Assembly: GCF_014748335.1 (NCBI RefSeq)
Contig: NZ_JAAVIY010000007.1
Coordinates: 119,514 to 183,513, forward strand
DNA length: 64,000 nucleotides
Direction of reading: 5' to 3'
Origin: Flavobacterium selenitireducens
Lineage (GTDB): Bacteria > Bacteroidota > Bacteroidia > Flavobacteriales > Flavobacteriaceae
Below, piece after piece: positions 53,727 to 61,724 of this stretch. Position 1 is the stretch's first letter. Each line of letters starts with the position of its first letter. The notes beneath the pieces are model-generated. The model was not told the origin of the DNA and made no database searches. It saw only the letters and a program-made list of their open reading frames with translations. The translations under genes were made by a program, and so were the position numbers.

Positions 53727-54518
53727 ATGAAACTGGATTTATTAAAACATCAGTGGCTTGATATCGTATTCGAAGGGCGTAACAAGCTCTACGGTGCCTA
53801 TCAGTTGCGGAAGGAAAATCCGAAGACGACGATGACCGCTCTGTTGATCGGCGCTGTAGTTTTCGCATTTTTGGTGAGCACGCCTATTTTGGCGCGACTC
53901 ATCCCCGACAGTACGGTAGAAGACGAGGTTAAGCTCGACAAAAAAATCACAACGGTGAAACTGCCTCCTAAAAAGGAGATTCCGAAGAACCTTCCGCCAC
54001 CACCGCCGCCACCGCCAAAAATCGATCAGGTGAAGTTCGTGAAGCCGGTTGTCGCCAAGGCTGAGGAAGTGGTTGAAGAGCCACCTAAAATCAAGGAAAT
54101 CGTCGACAAGAAAGTCGGTAACGAGAACATCAAGGGTGATCCTGATGCCGAATTGACCGTCGATCCTGTAGGAACGGGGCCTAAAGAGGTAATTGAGGAA
54201 GACAACACCATCTACAACTCTGCCGGTATTGAGGTAAAACCTGAATTCCCGGGCGGTATGGAGAAATTCTACAATTACGTGAAAAACAATTACCGTACGC
54301 CTGACGATGCCGTCGGAGGTCGTATGATCGTTTCTTTCGTTGTTGAAAAAGATGGGTCACTCACAGATATTAAAGTGCCACGTCCAGCAGGTCCTGGTAC
54401 GGCTGAGGAAGCGATTCGCATCCTGAAGCGCTCCCCTAAATGGGCGCCGGCCGAGCAGAACGGTAGAAAAGTGCGATGCGCCTTTACGTTGCCAATCGTC
54501 ATTGCCGCGGCAGAATAA
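53727..54518 (+). CDS. tonB: Energy transducer TonB
   Basis: A 263 aa protein with a membrane helix at about 33-50 (TALLIGAVVFAFLVSTPIL), a proline-rich periplasmic linker (KNLPPPPPPPPKIDQV) and a C-terminal TonB domain (about 180-263: RMIVSFVVEKDGSLTDIKVP, ending AFTLPIVIAAAE). It transmits energy from ExbB/ExbD to outer-membrane receptors such as that at 5205-7928. It starts 12 bp after the second exbD. Confidence 0.95.
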   Translation: MKLDLLKHQWLDIVFEGRNKLYGAYQLRKENPKTTMTALLIGAVVFAFLVSTPILARLIPDSTVEDEVKLDKKITTVKLPPKKEIPKNLPPPPPPPPKIDQVKFVKPVVAKAEEVVEEPPKIKEIVDKKVGNENIKGDPDAELTVDPVGTGPKEVIEEDNTIYNSAGIEVKPEFPGGMEKFYNYVKNNYRTPDDAVGGRMIVSFVVEKDGSLTDIKVPRPAGPGTAEEAIRILKRSPKWAPAEQNGRKVRCAFTLPIVIAAAE

Positions 54519-54520
54519 CG

Positions 54521-54751
54521 ATGCGACACAATAGTTTAAGACAGAAGAAATCGCCAAAACAGCGATTTCTTCTTGTTATAGGGATATTCTTTTTTCTGGT
54601 CTATCTGTTCCTGGGATTGGCCGTGATCTTTTGGGAAAGCCTGCCTTTGGCCATGGAGTACAAATACCGCGTGGCGTTGGGCATCGTCCTTATCGTTTAT
54701 GCGCTCATCCGATTTTACAGATTCTACAAATCCGAAACATCCGAAGAATGA
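54521..54751 (+). CDS. Small membrane protein in the ton cluster
   Basis: A 76 aa protein with a basic N-terminus (RHNSLRQKKSPKQR) and two transmembrane segments, FLLVIGIFFFLVYLFLGLAV and YRVALGIVLIVYALIRFYRF. The first ATG is two bases after the tonB stop. It overlaps the next gene by four bases (ATGA). No family known to me; its conserved place between tonB and a solute-binding lipoprotein suggests it serves the Ton complex. Confidence 0.78.
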   Translation: MRHNSLRQKKSPKQRFLLVIGIFFFLVYLFLGLAVIFWESLPLAMEYKYRVALGIVLIVYALIRFYRFYKSETSEE

Positions 54752-55650
54752 AAAAAAGATGGATACCTATCCTGGTAACAATAGGCGTATTTTTTTTGGC
54801 CATGTGTTCACAAAGGCAATCGGACAAACCTGAAGACGAAACGATCCTGACAGGCAAAGCTTCGGTTCTCGTCGACGAAACCCTTCTGCCGATAGTGGAA
54901 GACCAAGTACAGGTTTTCGAGAGCGACTACCGGGGAACATTCAACCTGATCCCGAAATCGGAAGCGGAAGCGGTACAGGCGCTTTTGAAGGACTCGGCAA
55001 AAATCCTGGTCATGGCCCGCAAATTATCAGAAGAAGAACTTAAGTTTTTTACTTCCCGAGAACGCTACCCTAAACAGACGCAGTTCGGCAGTGACGGCAT
55101 CGCCCTTATCGGAAGCGCGCAGTCAAGCGACACGCTGATCGCATTGAAAGATGTCGTGGAGGTCATGAAGGGAAATGTAAGCCCGCGTGTCAAAGGATTG
55201 GTGTTCGACAATCCGAATTCGGGCACGGCTGCATACATGATGAAACTTTCTGAACAAACAGAATTGCCGTCAAAAGGTGTTTACTCGTTTAGGACAAATG
55301 CGGAAGTCATCAAATTCGTTTCGGAGAATCCCGGCATGGTGGGCGTCATTGGAATCAATTGGTTGTGGCAACCAACGCCGGAAATAGAAAGTTATCTTAA
55401 AAAAATCAATATCCTTAGTGTTAAAAGTCTTACAGGTAGTAGCTTTGTATATCCGAGCCAAAACAACCTGGCGGAGAAGACCTACCCGCTGGCACGCGAT
55501 TTGTATGTCGTCAACACTCAAGGTTATGAAGGCCTCGGCATCGGACTAGCTTCATTTATGGCCGGTGAACGCGGACAGCGGATTATCCTCAAATCAGGAT
55601 TATTGCCGATTCGCATCCCATCCAGGAAAATCGTAATCAAGAAAAACTGA
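54748..55650 (+). CDS. PstS-like substrate-binding lipoprotein
   Basis: A 300 aa lipoprotein (lipobox FLAMCSQ, Cys20) of the PstS / phosphate-binding type. The features are GKASVLVDETLLPIVEDQVQ, VFESDYRGTFNLIPKSEAEA, the inter-lobe phrase NPNSGTAAYMM (the SGT phosphate loop), VGVIGINW and a late GYEGLGIGLASFMAGERGQR. It has no ABC permease or ATPase nearby and sits inside the exbB-exbD-tonB cluster, so it may sense or deliver a ligand to the Ton system rather than to an importer. Confidence 0.82.
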   Translation: MKKRWIPILVTIGVFFLAMCSQRQSDKPEDETILTGKASVLVDETLLPIVEDQVQVFESDYRGTFNLIPKSEAEAVQALLKDSAKILVMARKLSEEELKFFTSRERYPKQTQFGSDGIALIGSAQSSDTLIALKDVVEVMKGNVSPRVKGLVFDNPNSGTAAYMMKLSEQTELPSKGVYSFRTNAEVIKFVSENPGMVGVIGINWLWQPTPEIESYLKKINILSVKSLTGSSFVYPSQNNLAEKTYPLARDLYVVNTQGYEGLGIGLASFMAGERGQRIILKSGLLPIRIPSRKIVIKKN

Positions 55651-55679
55651 GAAACAACAAGTAACATAAAATCAGCAAA

Positions 55680-57356
55680 ATGACTAAGACCAAAATCCTA
55701 AGTATTGCTCTTGTTGCCATGACCGCTTCGGCTGTTCAGGCGCAAGATGTCGAGCAGGCCAAAAAAGCCATTGACGCCGAGCAGTACGAGAAAGCCAAAA
55801 ACATGTTGAAAGCTGCAGTCCAAGCCAAACCGGGCGATGGGCGCGCCGCTTTTTTATTGGGGAAAGTGTACCTGAAACAAGATATTGAAGATTCGGCAAA
55901 AGTTGTATTTCAAAAAGGGCTCACGGCAAAGGATGACGCCAATTTGAATTACATCGGATTGGGCCAGATCGACCTTAACAGCGGAAACGCAAGCGCGGCT
56001 CAGGCAAACTTCGCCAACGCGATAAAGGACGCCCGCAAAAAAGATACCGAAGAGTTCGTTTTTGTCTCCCGTGCTTATATGGACGCGGACAAGCCGGACT
56101 ACAAATCGGCATTGGCGACACTTGAAAAAGCCAAAGCTGCCAATGCTGCGGATGCACAGGTGCAATTGGCGCTCGGCGATGCTTATTACGGTAGCAAAAA
56201 CCAAAACGATGCCTATGCTGCTTATCGTGCGGCACTGGCTGCCGACCCTCAACTTACGCGCGCAAAAATGCAAAGAGGCGTGCTTTTGAAAGGTGCTCGC
56301 GCCTTTACGGAAGCGGTAAAAGAGTTCGACGGGATCGTTGCATCGAATCCGAATTACGGCCCGGTATATCGCGAACTTGCGGAAACCTACTATTTGTGGG
56401 GAAACAACGACACCAAGAAATATACGGAGTACATCCAAAAAGCACTTGGTTACGCCAAGAAATACCTTGACCTTACCGACTATTCCCTTACGTCCCGTAT
56501 GCGTTATGCGGATTTCCTGATCCTCGCCAAAGACTACAAGGCTCTCGAGGCGGAGGCTCAAAAAATGCAACAACTTGACAAAGTGAATCCGCGTATCTTC
56601 CGTTACCTTGGGTATTCGGCTTACGAAAACGGAAATACCGATGTGGCCATAGAATCGCTTAACAAGTTCATCTCCGGACCGAACAATAAAGTGATCGCTC
56701 GTGACCATATGTACCTTGGGCTTGCGAAACTGAAGAAGGCTTCCGGAAATGGAGCCGAGGGTGCTGCCGTAGACGCCGCTGCGTTCGATGCTGCTGTGGC
56801 TGACATCCGAAAGTCCGTTGAAATGGATCCGAACATGACATACGATCTCAGCGAATTGGGCAAAAAGTTCTTTGACCAGAAAATGTACCGCGAGGCGGCT
56901 GCAATCTATGAAATTGCGGTAACCAATACGGAATCAAAAAATTACACACAGGATTTGTTTTATTACGGATACGCGCTTTACTACGCAAACAACCGTAAAG
57001 ATGTGAAGCCGGATATTGAGCAAATCAAGAAAGCCGAGGCCGCATTTGCGAAAGTTGCCGAAAGTTCGCCTACGACACAAGATGCTTACCTGTTCCGCGC
57101 CCGCGCTAACAGCTTGATGGAAGCTAATGAAGCGATGGCAAAGAGCTATGAGGATTACATTCGCGTAGTTACTGAAAAAGGAGCTGAGGAATTGGAGAAA
57201 GATGCAACCAAAAAGAAATTGGTAGAAGCCAACAACAACATCGGTGCATTCTACGCCGCCATAAACGACAAGGCAAAAGCGAAAGAATATTTCAATAAAA
57301 CCTTAGCGATCCAGCCTGGCGAATCGTTCGCGACGCAATCGTTGAAGCAACTTTAA
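55680..57356 (+). CDS. Tetratricopeptide-repeat protein, exported
   Basis: A 558 aa protein with a signal peptide (LSIALVAMTASAVQA) and about ten TPR-like helix pairs, e.g. AKKAIDAEQYEKAKNMLKAA, AAFLLGKVYLKQDIEDSAK, ALGDAYYGSKNQNDAYAAYR. It probably works as a periplasmic scaffold. It is the last gene of the ton cluster, 30 bp after the PstS-like gene, and is followed by an intrinsic terminator. Confidence 0.88.
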   Translation: MTKTKILSIALVAMTASAVQAQDVEQAKKAIDAEQYEKAKNMLKAAVQAKPGDGRAAFLLGKVYLKQDIEDSAKVVFQKGLTAKDDANLNYIGLGQIDLNSGNASAAQANFANAIKDARKKDTEEFVFVSRAYMDADKPDYKSALATLEKAKAANAADAQVQLALGDAYYGSKNQNDAYAAYRAALAADPQLTRAKMQRGVLLKGARAFTEAVKEFDGIVASNPNYGPVYRELAETYYLWGNNDTKKYTEYIQKALGYAKKYLDLTDYSLTSRMRYADFLILAKDYKALEAEAQKMQQLDKVNPRIFRYLGYSAYENGNTDVAIESLNKFISGPNNKVIARDHMYLGLAKLKKASGNGAEGAAVDAAAFDAAVADIRKSVEMDPNMTYDLSELGKKFFDQKMYREAAAIYEIAVTNTESKNYTQDLFYYGYALYYANNRKDVKPDIEQIKKAEAAFAKVAESSPTTQDAYLFRARANSLMEANEAMAKSYEDYIRVVTEKGAEELEKDATKKKLVEANNNIGAFYAAINDKAKAKEYFNKTLAIQPGESFATQSLKQL

Positions 57357-57379
57357 TAATAAAACGAATAAAATAAGAA

Positions 57380-57405
57380 ACCGACGGGCAACCGCCGGTT
57401 TTTTT
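57380..57405 (+). terminator. Intrinsic terminator after the ton cluster
   Basis: ACCGACGG (57380-57387) pairs with CCGCCGGT (57392-57399), one mismatch, four-base loop, followed by seven T. Confidence 0.85.
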
Positions 57406-57407
57406 GT

Positions 57408-57441
57408 TTTGGTACACAGGCAAAGGAATTGCGTATCTTTG
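57408..57441 (+). promoter_or_regulatory. Promoter of queE
   Basis: TTTG (57408-57411) and TATCTTTG (57434-57441), 22-base spacer, 19 bases before ATG. Confidence 0.5.
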
Positions 57442-57459
57442 CACTTTATTTTTTTGGAG

Positions 57460-58092
57460 ATGTTGACACAGGAAGTACAGGATTTGGTAAACAAAGGCGT
57501 AATGTTGCCGCTCATGGAGGAGTTCTACACCATTCAGGGCGAAGGTTATCACACAGGCACGGCCGCTTATTTCATCAGGGTTGGAGGATGCGATGTCGGA
57601 TGCCACTGGTGCGATGTCAAGGAAAGTTGGAATGCCGAACTCCATCCGCCGACGCATATCGAAAATATTGTGTTGCACGCCAAGCAATATTCAGATACGG
57701 TCGTGGTTACCGGAGGAGAACCGCTGACGTGGGATATGAGTCCGTTGACTTCCGAACTCAAAAGCAAAGGAATCAGGATTCATATTGAAACTTCGGGAGC
57801 ATACGAGCTTTCCGGCCAATGGGATTGGATCACGCTGTCGCCCAAGAAAACCAAACTTCCGACCCAATCCGTCTACGATGCTGCCCACGAGCTCAAATGC
57901 ATCGTCTTTAACAAGCACGATTTGATTTTCGCCGAAGAGCAAGCCGCCAGGGTCAACCCGAATGCGATTTTGTTTCTTCAGCCCGAGTGGAGCCGACGCG
58001 AGGAAATGACTCCGATTATCGTCGAATACGTAATGAACAACCCAAAGTGGCGAATTTCCCTTCAGACGCACAAATACCTGAATATCCCATGA
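57460..58092 (+). CDS. queE: 7-carboxy-7-deazaguanine synthase
   Basis: A 210 aa radical SAM enzyme making CDG, a queuosine precursor. FYTIQGEGYHTGTAAYFIRV is the start of the fold. The [4Fe-4S] cysteines are in GGCDVGCHWCDVKESW (CX3CX2C), followed by VVTGGEPLTWDM (the GGEP motif). The start at 57460 is downstream of the -7 box. An ATGA overlap with the next gene indicates co-transcription. queA (39924-40973) serves the same pathway. Confidence 0.93.
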   Translation: MLTQEVQDLVNKGVMLPLMEEFYTIQGEGYHTGTAAYFIRVGGCDVGCHWCDVKESWNAELHPPTHIENIVLHAKQYSDTVVVTGGEPLTWDMSPLTSELKSKGIRIHIETSGAYELSGQWDWITLSPKKTKLPTQSVYDAAHELKCIVFNKHDLIFAEEQAARVNPNAILFLQPEWSRREEMTPIIVEYVMNNPKWRISLQTHKYLNIP

Positions 58093-58472
58093 TAAAGAAT
58101 TTGTTGTTTTTTTTGGTTCTGATAGTGGCATCCCCTGCATTCGCGCAACTTGGAGGAGAAGACGAAGTTTATTTGTCCGGGGAATTCATTGAGCCGAAAT
58201 TCCAAGGTGGAAATGTGTTGAAATTTCACCAATACGTACGCGAACATTTCGATATGTCAAAACTCGAAAAGCCCGGTAAGATGGTGGCCGTTTTTACAGT
58301 CGGGGAAACGGGCGTCATCGAAAACCTGAGGATTACGGAGTTCATCGGCGCTACGTCTGCCGGAGAGTTCATCCGTGTGATCAAATCTGCGCCAAAATGG
58401 GAACCTGCCAAGAAAGGCGGAAAACCCTATGCGCTTAAAATTACGCTTCCGTTGGTATTTGGGAAAGGCTAA
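58089..58472 (+). CDS. Exported protein with TonB C-terminal domain
   Basis: A 127 aa protein with a Sec signal (LLFFLVLIVASPAFAQ). The rest is a TonB C-terminal-type domain: LKFHQYVREHFDMS, VAVFTVGETGVIENLRITEF, SAPKWEPAKKGGKPYALKIT. It has no transmembrane anchor or proline linker, so it cannot be a full TonB; it may bind receptors or peptidoglycan-linked partners. It overlaps queE by four bases. Confidence 0.83.
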   Translation: MIKNLLFFLVLIVASPAFAQLGGEDEVYLSGEFIEPKFQGGNVLKFHQYVREHFDMSKLEKPGKMVAVFTVGETGVIENLRITEFIGATSAGEFIRVIKSAPKWEPAKKGGKPYALKITLPLVFGKG

Positions 58473-58476
58473 ATCG

Positions 58477-58517
58477 CGGACGCATCCTCTCCGCAGTATT
58501 TTTCTGATGTGCGTCCG
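58477..58517. repeat. Inverted repeat between convergent genes
   Basis: CGGACGCATC (58477-58486) and GATGTGCGTCCG (58506-58517) pair with a two-base bulge. It separates two convergent genes and may act as a bidirectional transcription barrier, although no long T tract is present. Confidence 0.45.
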
Positions 58518-58572
58518 ATCAATATGCAACTTCGACAGGACAGGAACAGTTATAACTTTGGAACGTTTAACG

Positions 58573-59280
58573 CTATGAATGGGTAAGGCGCGCCAAATAG
58601 TCAAAGTGTTCGCCTTCGACGACGAGTTCGCAACCGAGGCCATTCGCCCAAGCCGCGTTCTGAAGTGTATTGTAATCGAGGTATAACCACGGGAAAGCGT
58701 CTTCCTGTTCCCCTTTGTACGTAACGTGGAACGTCAGCTCCCCATAATAGGAATCGGCGGGAACGAGGTAAGCGCCGTCTTCGTCTTCATCAAACATATA
58801 AATGATGTCGGACGAATCGATAAGGATTTGCCCGTTCGGACTCAAAAGCGCTTTTAACTTCTGAAGAAAAACGGTTGTGCGGTCGAGTGTTCCGAAAATT
58901 CCGGTTCCGTTCATGAGCAGCAGTATCGTGTCGAATTCTTCGCGTTCCAAATCCAATATATCGGCGACTTTGACATTATCAACACCTCTCAACGAACAAG
59001 CCGCGATGGCGTTTGCCGATATGTCGATCGCACTTACGCTGAGTTTTCGCTCATTTTGGAGATACAGACTGTGGCTTCCCGCCCCGCAGCCGACGTCCAA
59101 CACTTTTCCCTTGGCGAGGTCAAGTGCCCTGCGCTCGATTTTGGGCATTTGTTCGTAATTGCGAAACAACCAGGCTACCGACATTTCATCCGGCTCCGAG
59201 ATATTGGTTTCGGTAATGAGGTCTTCCGGGGCATCGCCGGTTTGATAGTCGAGAATGGCTTTGCCGAAGAGATCTTTCAT
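58573..59280 (-). CDS. SAM-dependent methyltransferase (class I)
   Basis: A 235 aa Rossmann-fold methyltransferase. Motif I VLDVGCGAGSHSLYLQ, then LSVSAIDISANAIAAC (motif post-I acid), VADILDLEREEFDTILLLM (motif II) and ALLSPNGQILID (motif III) are in order. The substrate is unknown; the C-terminal half is rich in acidic and aromatic residues (VTYKGEQEDAFPWLYLDY). Confidence 0.88.
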   Translation of the reverse strand: MKDLFGKAILDYQTGDAPEDLITETNISEPDEMSVAWLFRNYEQMPKIERRALDLAKGKVLDVGCGAGSHSLYLQNERKLSVSAIDISANAIAACSLRGVDNVKVADILDLEREEFDTILLLMNGTGIFGTLDRTTVFLQKLKALLSPNGQILIDSSDIIYMFDEDEDGAYLVPADSYYGELTFHVTYKGEQEDAFPWLYLDYNTLQNAAWANGLGCELVVEGEHFDYLARLTHS

Positions 59281-59350
59281 CGTTTTTTGAATTTTAGAAT
59301 CTGAGGTTTAAAGTTGGCAAACATTGAATGTCGGACTTTAAACAAATCTT

Positions 59351-59358
59351 TACCTTTG
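59351..59358 (+). promoter_or_regulatory. -7 promoter element of the cysteine-cluster gene
   Basis: TACCTTTG ends only four bases before the ATG at 59363, the same spacing as before the Fur-family gene, suggesting a leaderless transcript. Confidence 0.5.
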
Positions 59359-59362
59359 CAGC

Positions 59363-59857
59363 ATGCAGGATTTCCTCAAACAATTGCCGCGACTCGCCAA
59401 AGATAAGCATACCGAAAACAAAAAGTATTTCGACAAGCTAAAGAAGAAGGCGCCCAAGAATATCGACTATGTAATGCAGGAACTGCACGATGCCGAATTC
59501 AAACGGACCGACTGCCTGACGTGCGCCAATTGTTGTAAGACGACGGGCCCGCTGTTCACTTCCGCCGATATCGAACGCATTTCAAAGCATTTTCGGATGA
59601 AGCCGCAGCAATTCATCGACCAATATTTACGCGTCGATGAAGATAACGACTACGTATTGCAATCTGTGCCTTGCCATTTTCTCGACGCCGACAATTACTG
59701 CATGATTTACGACGTCCGGCCCAAAGCCTGCCGCGAGTATCCGCACACCGACCGCAAGAAATTCCAGCAAATTTCGAATCTCACTTTAGAAAATGTCGCA
59801 CTTTGTCCGGCAACATTCAGGATCGTGGAAGAAATGAAGAAAAGAATGCCGATGTGA
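59363..59857 (+). CDS. YkgJ-family zinc/iron-chelating cysteine-cluster protein
   Basis: A 164 aa protein of the CxxCxxCC family: CLTCANCCKTTGPLF, then VPCHFLDADNYCMIYDVRP, KACREYPH and a last CPATF. These cysteines presumably bind zinc or an Fe-S cluster. The function is unknown. It stands alone, divergent from the methyltransferase. Confidence 0.88.
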   Translation: MQDFLKQLPRLAKDKHTENKKYFDKLKKKAPKNIDYVMQELHDAEFKRTDCLTCANCCKTTGPLFTSADIERISKHFRMKPQQFIDQYLRVDEDNDYVLQSVPCHFLDADNYCMIYDVRPKACREYPHTDRKKFQQISNLTLENVALCPATFRIVEEMKKRMPM

Positions 59858-59983
59858 TTCCAAAAATGAGCTTTTGGTGGATAATAGGGCGAACGGTTCC
59901 GGAAAAGAAATTCCAAATCGACATCTCTAAAATAACTCAATACCTGGGACACGGCCGGGCAAAGCAAAACTAATTTTAACTAC

Positions 59984-60010
59984 AAAAAAAAAACCTCCCG
60001 GTCAGGAGGC
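59984..60010 (-). terminator. Intrinsic terminator after the small helical gene
   Basis: On the minus strand GCCTCC and GGAGG form a short stem followed by ten T (59993-59984), seven bases after the stop at 60017. It supports the reality of that small gene. Confidence 0.7.
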
Positions 60011-60016
60011 TAATTT

Positions 60017-60244
60017 TTAAACGAACATATAATCGTCAGATTCGACGAGATGATCCGGTTTCTTTCGTCCGCCGACTGCACTTACCAAATAGTCTACGCC
60101 CCGGCCGATGTACTCGATTATCTTCTCTACCCATTCCTTCGCTTTCTGGAAGAGTTCGAGACCCTTGTCAATATAGGAATTGATTACCTCGATTATACGC
60201 TGTAACTCATCCATGTAGCTTAAAAGTATTTCAGCGCCTTTCAT
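60017..60244 (-). CDS. Small helical protein of unknown function
   Basis: A 75 aa protein predicted to be mostly alpha-helical and amphipathic: MDELQRIIEVINSYIDKGLE, then LFQKAKEWVEKIIEYIGRGV, ending in a short polar tail. No family recognised. The gene is backed by its own terminator at 59984-60010 and an AT-rich upstream region. Function unknown. Confidence 0.55.
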   Translation of the reverse strand: MKGAEILLSYMDELQRIIEVINSYIDKGLELFQKAKEWVEKIIEYIGRGVDYLVSAVGGRKKPDHLVESDDYMFV

Positions 60245-60312
60245 AATGTGTGTGTTTTGTTGATAAGTTGGACTCTATATTACTAAAATACGCAATGGAT
60301 TTCTGAGCATTC

Positions 60313-61638
60313 TCAATAAATCTCATAAAGTTTTCTTATTTTTCTAAAAGCCTCGATTCCCGGACGCCAGGTTGAACGAATCTCCTCTTCGGTCATTCCG
60401 GCCTCGATTTGCTGTTGTAATATCTTGCTGCCGGCCAGATTCGTAAAATAGGGAATAAAGAATTTTTGTTTGTCTTCAAAGTTTCGGTACGCTTCCAGCA
60501 GCCATTTCAACTCGATGCGGTCGAGTCGCGGTTCTTTCGACAGATCTTCGCCACAGCATATTTTCCCGTTGAGCGGCGGATTTTTAGATCCCAGGTTCGG
60601 ACGCGGGACGAATTCGTAGTGATACGTCGGCAAATTGGGAGAACCATAGATTTGGAACTGCTTGTCGGTGCCGCGGCCTATGCTCACGTTCGTCCCTTCA
60701 AAAAAGCAGAGGCTGGGATAGAGGTTGATCGCCTGGTCGTTCGGGAGGTTCGGCGACGGCTTCACAGGTAAGTGATAGGGCATGCCACGTCGGTAATTCT
60801 CGCATGGCACGATCTTAACGTCGCATTGGATGCTGTCTTTGAGCCACTTCTCTCCGTTTATCATCAATGCATATTCACCGATCGTCATACCGTGCAACAC
60901 CGGTATCGGATGCATGCCGACGAAACTTTTGTGGTTCGGATCCAAAACAGGGCCGTCGATCGCATACCCATTCGGATTCGGGCGATCGAGGATGATGAGC
61001 GGAATCTTATTTTCGGCGCAAGCCTCCATCACATAATGCAGCGTCGAAATGTACGTGTAGAAGCGTGTCCCGACATCCTGAAGGTCAAAAAGCATGACAT
61101 CTATCCCGTCGAGTTGCTCCACAGACGGTTTCTTGTTGTTGCCGTAAAGCGACAGGATCGGAATCCCGGTTTTGGCGTCTTTTCCGTCCACGATATCTTC
61201 CCCGTCCGGCGATTCTCCACGAAAGCCGTGCTCAGGAGCATAAATCTTCTCAAGCTTGAATTTCGCTTTCTGTTTCAGATAATCCACGACGTGCATGGTC
61301 TTGGTGGCCGTTGCCTCGCGGTGCGTCAGTTCAAGCGTGTCCGGAAGCGAGTATACGGAATCGTAGTCGATGAGGCCGGTTTGGTTCGTGACGATTCCGA
61401 TTTTCTTGTCCCGGATCAAATCGAAATAACTCGATGTGTTGTCGGCACCGGTCATAAAACGCGTCGGGCGTATCTTGCTTTTTATGGTCGTTTTGGCGGG
61501 CTTTGAAAATCCGGCCATCTTTGCCTGTGGCGTCTTACACGATGCAACCGACAATAAGATCGCGATCGCGACTGCAAATCCAGGTTTAAAAACGAACGAA
61601 ATTGAAGATTTTGGCAAATGGGTGACATCCCGCGTCAT
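60313..61638 (-). CDS. Exo-beta-N-acetylmuramidase NamZ-like (DUF1343), lipoprotein
   Basis: A 441 aa lipoprotein (lipobox SVASC, Cys34). DUF1343 signatures are IGIVTNQTGLIDYD, YAPEHGFRGESPDGEDI, LFDLQDVGTRFYTYISTLHY, LDRPNPNGYAIDGPVLDP, FVGMHPIPVLHGMTIGEYA and PSPNLPNDQAINLYPSLCFF-like motifs. In Tannerella forsythia a member of this family removes MurNAc from peptidoglycan fragments, so it is likely a cell-wall recycling or degrading glycosidase. The GH20 enzyme at the start of the window could act on matching GlcNAc residues, but the genes are far apart. Confidence 0.9.
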   Translation of the reverse strand: MTRDVTHLPKSSISFVFKPGFAVAIAILLSVASCKTPQAKMAGFSKPAKTTIKSKIRPTRFMTGADNTSSYFDLIRDKKIGIVTNQTGLIDYDSVYSLPDTLELTHREATATKTMHVVDYLKQKAKFKLEKIYAPEHGFRGESPDGEDIVDGKDAKTGIPILSLYGNNKKPSVEQLDGIDVMLFDLQDVGTRFYTYISTLHYVMEACAENKIPLIILDRPNPNGYAIDGPVLDPNHKSFVGMHPIPVLHGMTIGEYALMINGEKWLKDSIQCDVKIVPCENYRRGMPYHLPVKPSPNLPNDQAINLYPSLCFFEGTNVSIGRGTDKQFQIYGSPNLPTYHYEFVPRPNLGSKNPPLNGKICCGEDLSKEPRLDRIELKWLLEAYRNFEDKQKFFIPYFTNLAGSKILQQQIEAGMTEEEIRSTWRPGIEAFRKIRKLYEIY

Positions 61639-61689
61639 AAATTCTTGTGATATTTTAAACGGCCCGCGATTTTAATCCTGCCGAAAGTG

Positions 61690-61697
61690 TATTTTTG
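61690..61697 (+). promoter_or_regulatory. -7 promoter element of the FtsX-type permease gene
   Basis: TATTTTTG overlaps an in-frame TTG codon at 61695, which therefore cannot be the translation start. Confidence 0.5.
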
Positions 61698-61724
61698 GAG
61701 ACCGCAACTTCTATTGGAACGACA

